From the NCBI GenBank assembly GCA_022497145.1, contig MU386012.1:1-44573 (forward strand): a stretch of 44,573 nt of DNA, given 5' to 3'. Of this stretch, positions 42,463 to 44,573 are shown piece by piece (within the stretch, counting starts at the first letter, position 1; every line of letters begins with the position of its first letter). Below the pieces are notes generated by a model. The model saw nothing but the letters and a program-made list of their open reading frames with translations. It did no database searches and was not told the DNA's origin. Origin of the DNA: Rostrohypoxylon terebratum. Its lineage: Eukaryota; Ascomycota; Sordariomycetes; Xylariales; Hypoxylaceae. The position numbers were made by a program, and so were the translations under genes.

Positions 42463-44208
42463 ATGGTTTCTTCACAAGTGGCGCTAGCGTTTGGCACCGC
42501 GTTAGTTGCCGTGCGCGCCGCCTCCCTAGTCGATTACTGCACGGTCGAGTACGCTGCCAGCGTACTCCCGAGTCAAGATCTTGGACTCGCAATCACCATA
42601 GATGCATCGTCGGTCTCCGCTGCTCTGACTACCAATAAGTCTGTCAGCTCCGAATGGTACCCCGCCTCCGTGATTGATTACTGCAATATCACGTTCGCGT
42701 ATTCCCATGATGGACTCAACAACGATACTGTTCACGTGTCATATCTTGTACCCTCCCCGGAGAGCTTTTCAAACCGGTATGTCTCAACCGGAGGAGGCGG
42801 GCTCGCCATCAATTCGGGAATATCTTCTAGCCCTACCGGAATCATCGTCGGTGCAGTCTCAGGTATTACTGATGGAGGCTTTGGCAATTTCAACACGCAG
42901 TATGATGCAGCGTTCCTCTTAGCAGAAGGGACGATCAACTGGCAGGCAACATACATGTTCGGATACCAGGCTCACCATGAACTAGCTACTCTCGGAAAAC
43001 AATTTACGAGGAATTTCTTCAACATTTCTGACAAGGAACAGGTATACTCGTATTATCAGGGGTGTTCCGAAGGTGGCCGGGAGGGATGGAGTCAAATCCA
43101 GCGTTTTGCGAATCAGTTTGATGGCCTGGTTACCGGCGCTCCTGCTTTCCGTTTCAGCCAGCTTCAGACAAACCATCTCTCCGGCGGTGTTATCGAGCAA
43201 GCTCTCAACTACTATCCTCCCCCATGCGAGCTAGAGAAGATCGTGAACTTGACTATCGCTGCGTGCGATGGGATGGATGGTAAAGTCGATGGCGTGATTG
43301 CAAGGTCCGACCTTTGCAAGATCAATTTTGATTATAAATCCACAATTGGCGAGCCTTACTATTGTGCGGCGTCTAGCGGGGGTGGGAATCCCGGTGGTTT
43401 ACATCGTCGCCAATTCCCCGGTTCCGGGGCTACGCCGGAGCAGAATGGAACTATCACTGCCGAGGGTGCGGCCGTAGCCTCTGCGTTTACGAACGGCTTG
43501 GTCGATTCCAAGGGGAAGAGAATCTATCTCAATCCACAACCAGGATCCACATTCGCCGACGTTATTACTCAGTACAACGACGGTACAAACACTTGGGAAG
43601 CCAGCATCTCGAGGTTGGGCGGAGAATGGATCGCGCGGTACCTCAACCTCGAGGATAAGAGCAACATCGATAGCCTCGTAAACGTAACGGCGGACACCCT
43701 CCGGGACTGGATGGAATTCGGTATGCAAAAATATTACGATTCTTTGCAAACTACCTGGCCTGACATTTCCCCCTTTAAATCGGCCGGTGGAAAAGTTATC
43801 CACGTCCACGGCGAGGCGGATTCCTCGATTCCAACTGGGTCCTCCGTACACTATTACGAATCTGTCCGCACTACGATGTATGGCGACCTCCCCTACGATG
43901 CGAGCGTCGCCGCTATGGATGAGTTTTACCGTCTATATATCGTCCCCGGTGGGGCGCATTGCGGAAGCAATCCTGATCAGCCGGCTGGTGGGTGGCCTGC
44001 AACTACGTTGCAGACGGTGATCGAATGGGCTGAAAAGGGGGTCGTCCCCGACACGCTAGAGAATGACGGCGATATAGATACGTTGTGCAAATGGCCACTC
44101 CGCCCACTTTGGTCCGGAAATGGGACTAGCTTTGATTGCGTGAGTGATGAAGCTTCGGCAGAATCATGGATCTATACATTCGATGCTTTCAAATTCCCGG
44201 TGTATTGA
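42463..44208 (+). CDS. Tannase / feruloyl esterase family secreted esterase
   Basis: Hydrolyses gallate or phenolic esters of plant tannins and cell walls, secreted. Intronless, 581 aa, near the length of Aspergillus tannases. The signal peptide covers about 1-19. The family CS-D-HC motif is complete: Cys201-Ser202 in QGCSEGGREGW, Asp453 in HGEADSSIP and His499-Cys500 in GGAHCGSN, where Cys201 and Cys500 should form the disulfide beside the active site. A dibasic site in LHRRQFPG (Arg315-Arg316) matches the Kex2-type cleavage that splits fungal tannase into two disulfide-linked subunits. There are many Asn-x-Ser/Thr sites. Whether the preferred substrate is tannic acid or a feruloyl ester cannot be told by motif. 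Confidence 0.93.
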   Translation: MVSSQVALAFGTALVAVRAASLVDYCTVEYAASVLPSQDLGLAITIDASSVSAALTTNKSVSSEWYPASVIDYCNITFAYSHDGLNNDTVHVSYLVPSPESFSNRYVSTGGGGLAINSGISSSPTGIIVGAVSGITDGGFGNFNTQYDAAFLLAEGTINWQATYMFGYQAHHELATLGKQFTRNFFNISDKEQVYSYYQGCSEGGREGWSQIQRFANQFDGLVTGAPAFRFSQLQTNHLSGGVIEQALNYYPPPCELEKIVNLTIAACDGMDGKVDGVIARSDLCKINFDYKSTIGEPYYCAASSGGGNPGGLHRRQFPGSGATPEQNGTITAEGAAVASAFTNGLVDSKGKRIYLNPQPGSTFADVITQYNDGTNTWEASISRLGGEWIARYLNLEDKSNIDSLVNVTADTLRDWMEFGMQKYYDSLQTTWPDISPFKSAGGKVIHVHGEADSSIPTGSSVHYYESVRTTMYGDLPYDASVAAMDEFYRLYIVPGGAHCGSNPDQPAGGWPATTLQTVIEWAEKGVVPDTLENDGDIDTLCKWPLRPLWSGNGTSFDCVSDEASAESWIYTFDAFKFPVY

Positions 44209-44573
44209 AAACTAGATCCCTGTTCATGGTCCATAGGGTAGGAGGAGTCTAAAAGTTCGTATCGAAGGCCAATATAATGCTTCTTGTGCATTCGTGAACT
44301 GCCACAAAAATGCTGTGTCTCCCATAAGGCAATGCTAATATAGACAGCAGTAAATTCTAGGTACCTACTAGGTAGTATAGCTCAGGATTATCCATAGAGC
44401 ACCTATCAACATATCATATACCACAAGGGAATAATAAGGATCTACTTGGTAGAATATGATTGACTACCTACCTAAGAACCAGGGCTCGGATCAACTACAC
44501 CAACTACACCAAGGCCTCGAGTGTAGTGGGTGGATTATAATCCACCAACTACCCTCAGTGTAGTGGATTAACG
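44209..44573. other. Intergenic, right edge with repeat and palindrome
   Basis: Tannase 3' flank with TAGGTA motifs (44355-44380, 44465), a direct repeat CAACTACAC x2 (44492-44509) and a 30-bp palindrome (44523-44552). No gene. Confidence 0.5.
44523..44552. repeat. 30-bp near-perfect palindrome
   Basis: Fourteen of fifteen positions pair around a centre at 44537/44538; the core is GGATTATAATCC. A second copy of the AGTGTAGTGG/GGATTA words follows at 44557-44570. It could be the terminal inverted-repeat zone of a transposon continuing beyond the window. Confidence 0.75.

Noticed and set aside
1..44573. CRISPR arrays, rRNA genes, complete transposons, secondary-metabolite synthases
   Set aside because: None seen: no regularly spaced repeats, no conserved rRNA words, no transposase or reverse-transcriptase motifs, no ketosynthase or adenylation motifs.

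Overview
This window is nuclear DNA from a filamentous ascomycete (Pezizomycotina; the gene families would suit Sordariomycetes, but the sequence alone does not fix a species). Evidence: short introns (47-166 nt, GT-AG with one GC-AG), fungus-specific families (HET domain, Zn2Cys6 regulator, CYP505 fused P450, DUF3292, tannase, sedolisin), and no operons or Shine-Dalgarno sites. Fifteen protein genes can be supported. I rebuilt the spliced models by joining reading frames at splice sites and checking that the joined protein keeps family motifs and phase.

Layout. 0.3-5 kb: phosphomannose isomerase (-) divergent from a DUF3292 membrane protein (+). 5.6-7.8 kb: a cysteine-rich small secreted protein (+) and an intronless S66 LD-carboxypeptidase/MccF-like hydrolase (-). 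9.4-13.4 kb: a dynamin-like GTPase (+, 7 exons) facing a typical 2-Cys peroxiredoxin (-). 14.9-16.1 kb: an NmrA-like NAD(P)-binding protein (-) with a damaged or unusual 5' end. 16.9-20 kb: a large ankyrin protein (-). 20-23 kb: gene-poor DNA. 23-25.5 kb: a HET protein with an extra N-terminal domain (+). 26-36.9 kb: aldehyde dehydrogenase (+), Zn2Cys6 regulator (-), CYP505 self-sufficient P450 (+) and a cutinase-family esterase (+). 37.5-44.2 kb: a DUF92/TMEM19 membrane protein (+), a sedolisin protease (-) and a tannase (+).

Two themes stand out. First, 9-25.5 kb holds proteins of kinds linked to recognition or defence (dynamin-like GTPase, ankyrin protein with a STAND-like helical N terminus, HET protein) around gene-poor DNA. 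Second, 26-44 kb looks like plant-surface and plant-polymer metabolism. The ALDH / regulator / CYP505 / cutinase block could be a small regulated module for fatty-acid or cutin-monomer oxidation, with a secreted protease and tannase nearby. Both groupings are inference from gene content and order.

Intergenic DNA throughout carries a recurrent short motif family built on TAGGTA / CCTAGGT / CCTA, sometimes in perfect tandem or palindromic form. It also occurs in a few introns but not in the exons I inspected. No rRNA, tRNA, CRISPR array or complete transposon was found; the right edge holds a strong palindrome that may be the end of a mobile element.
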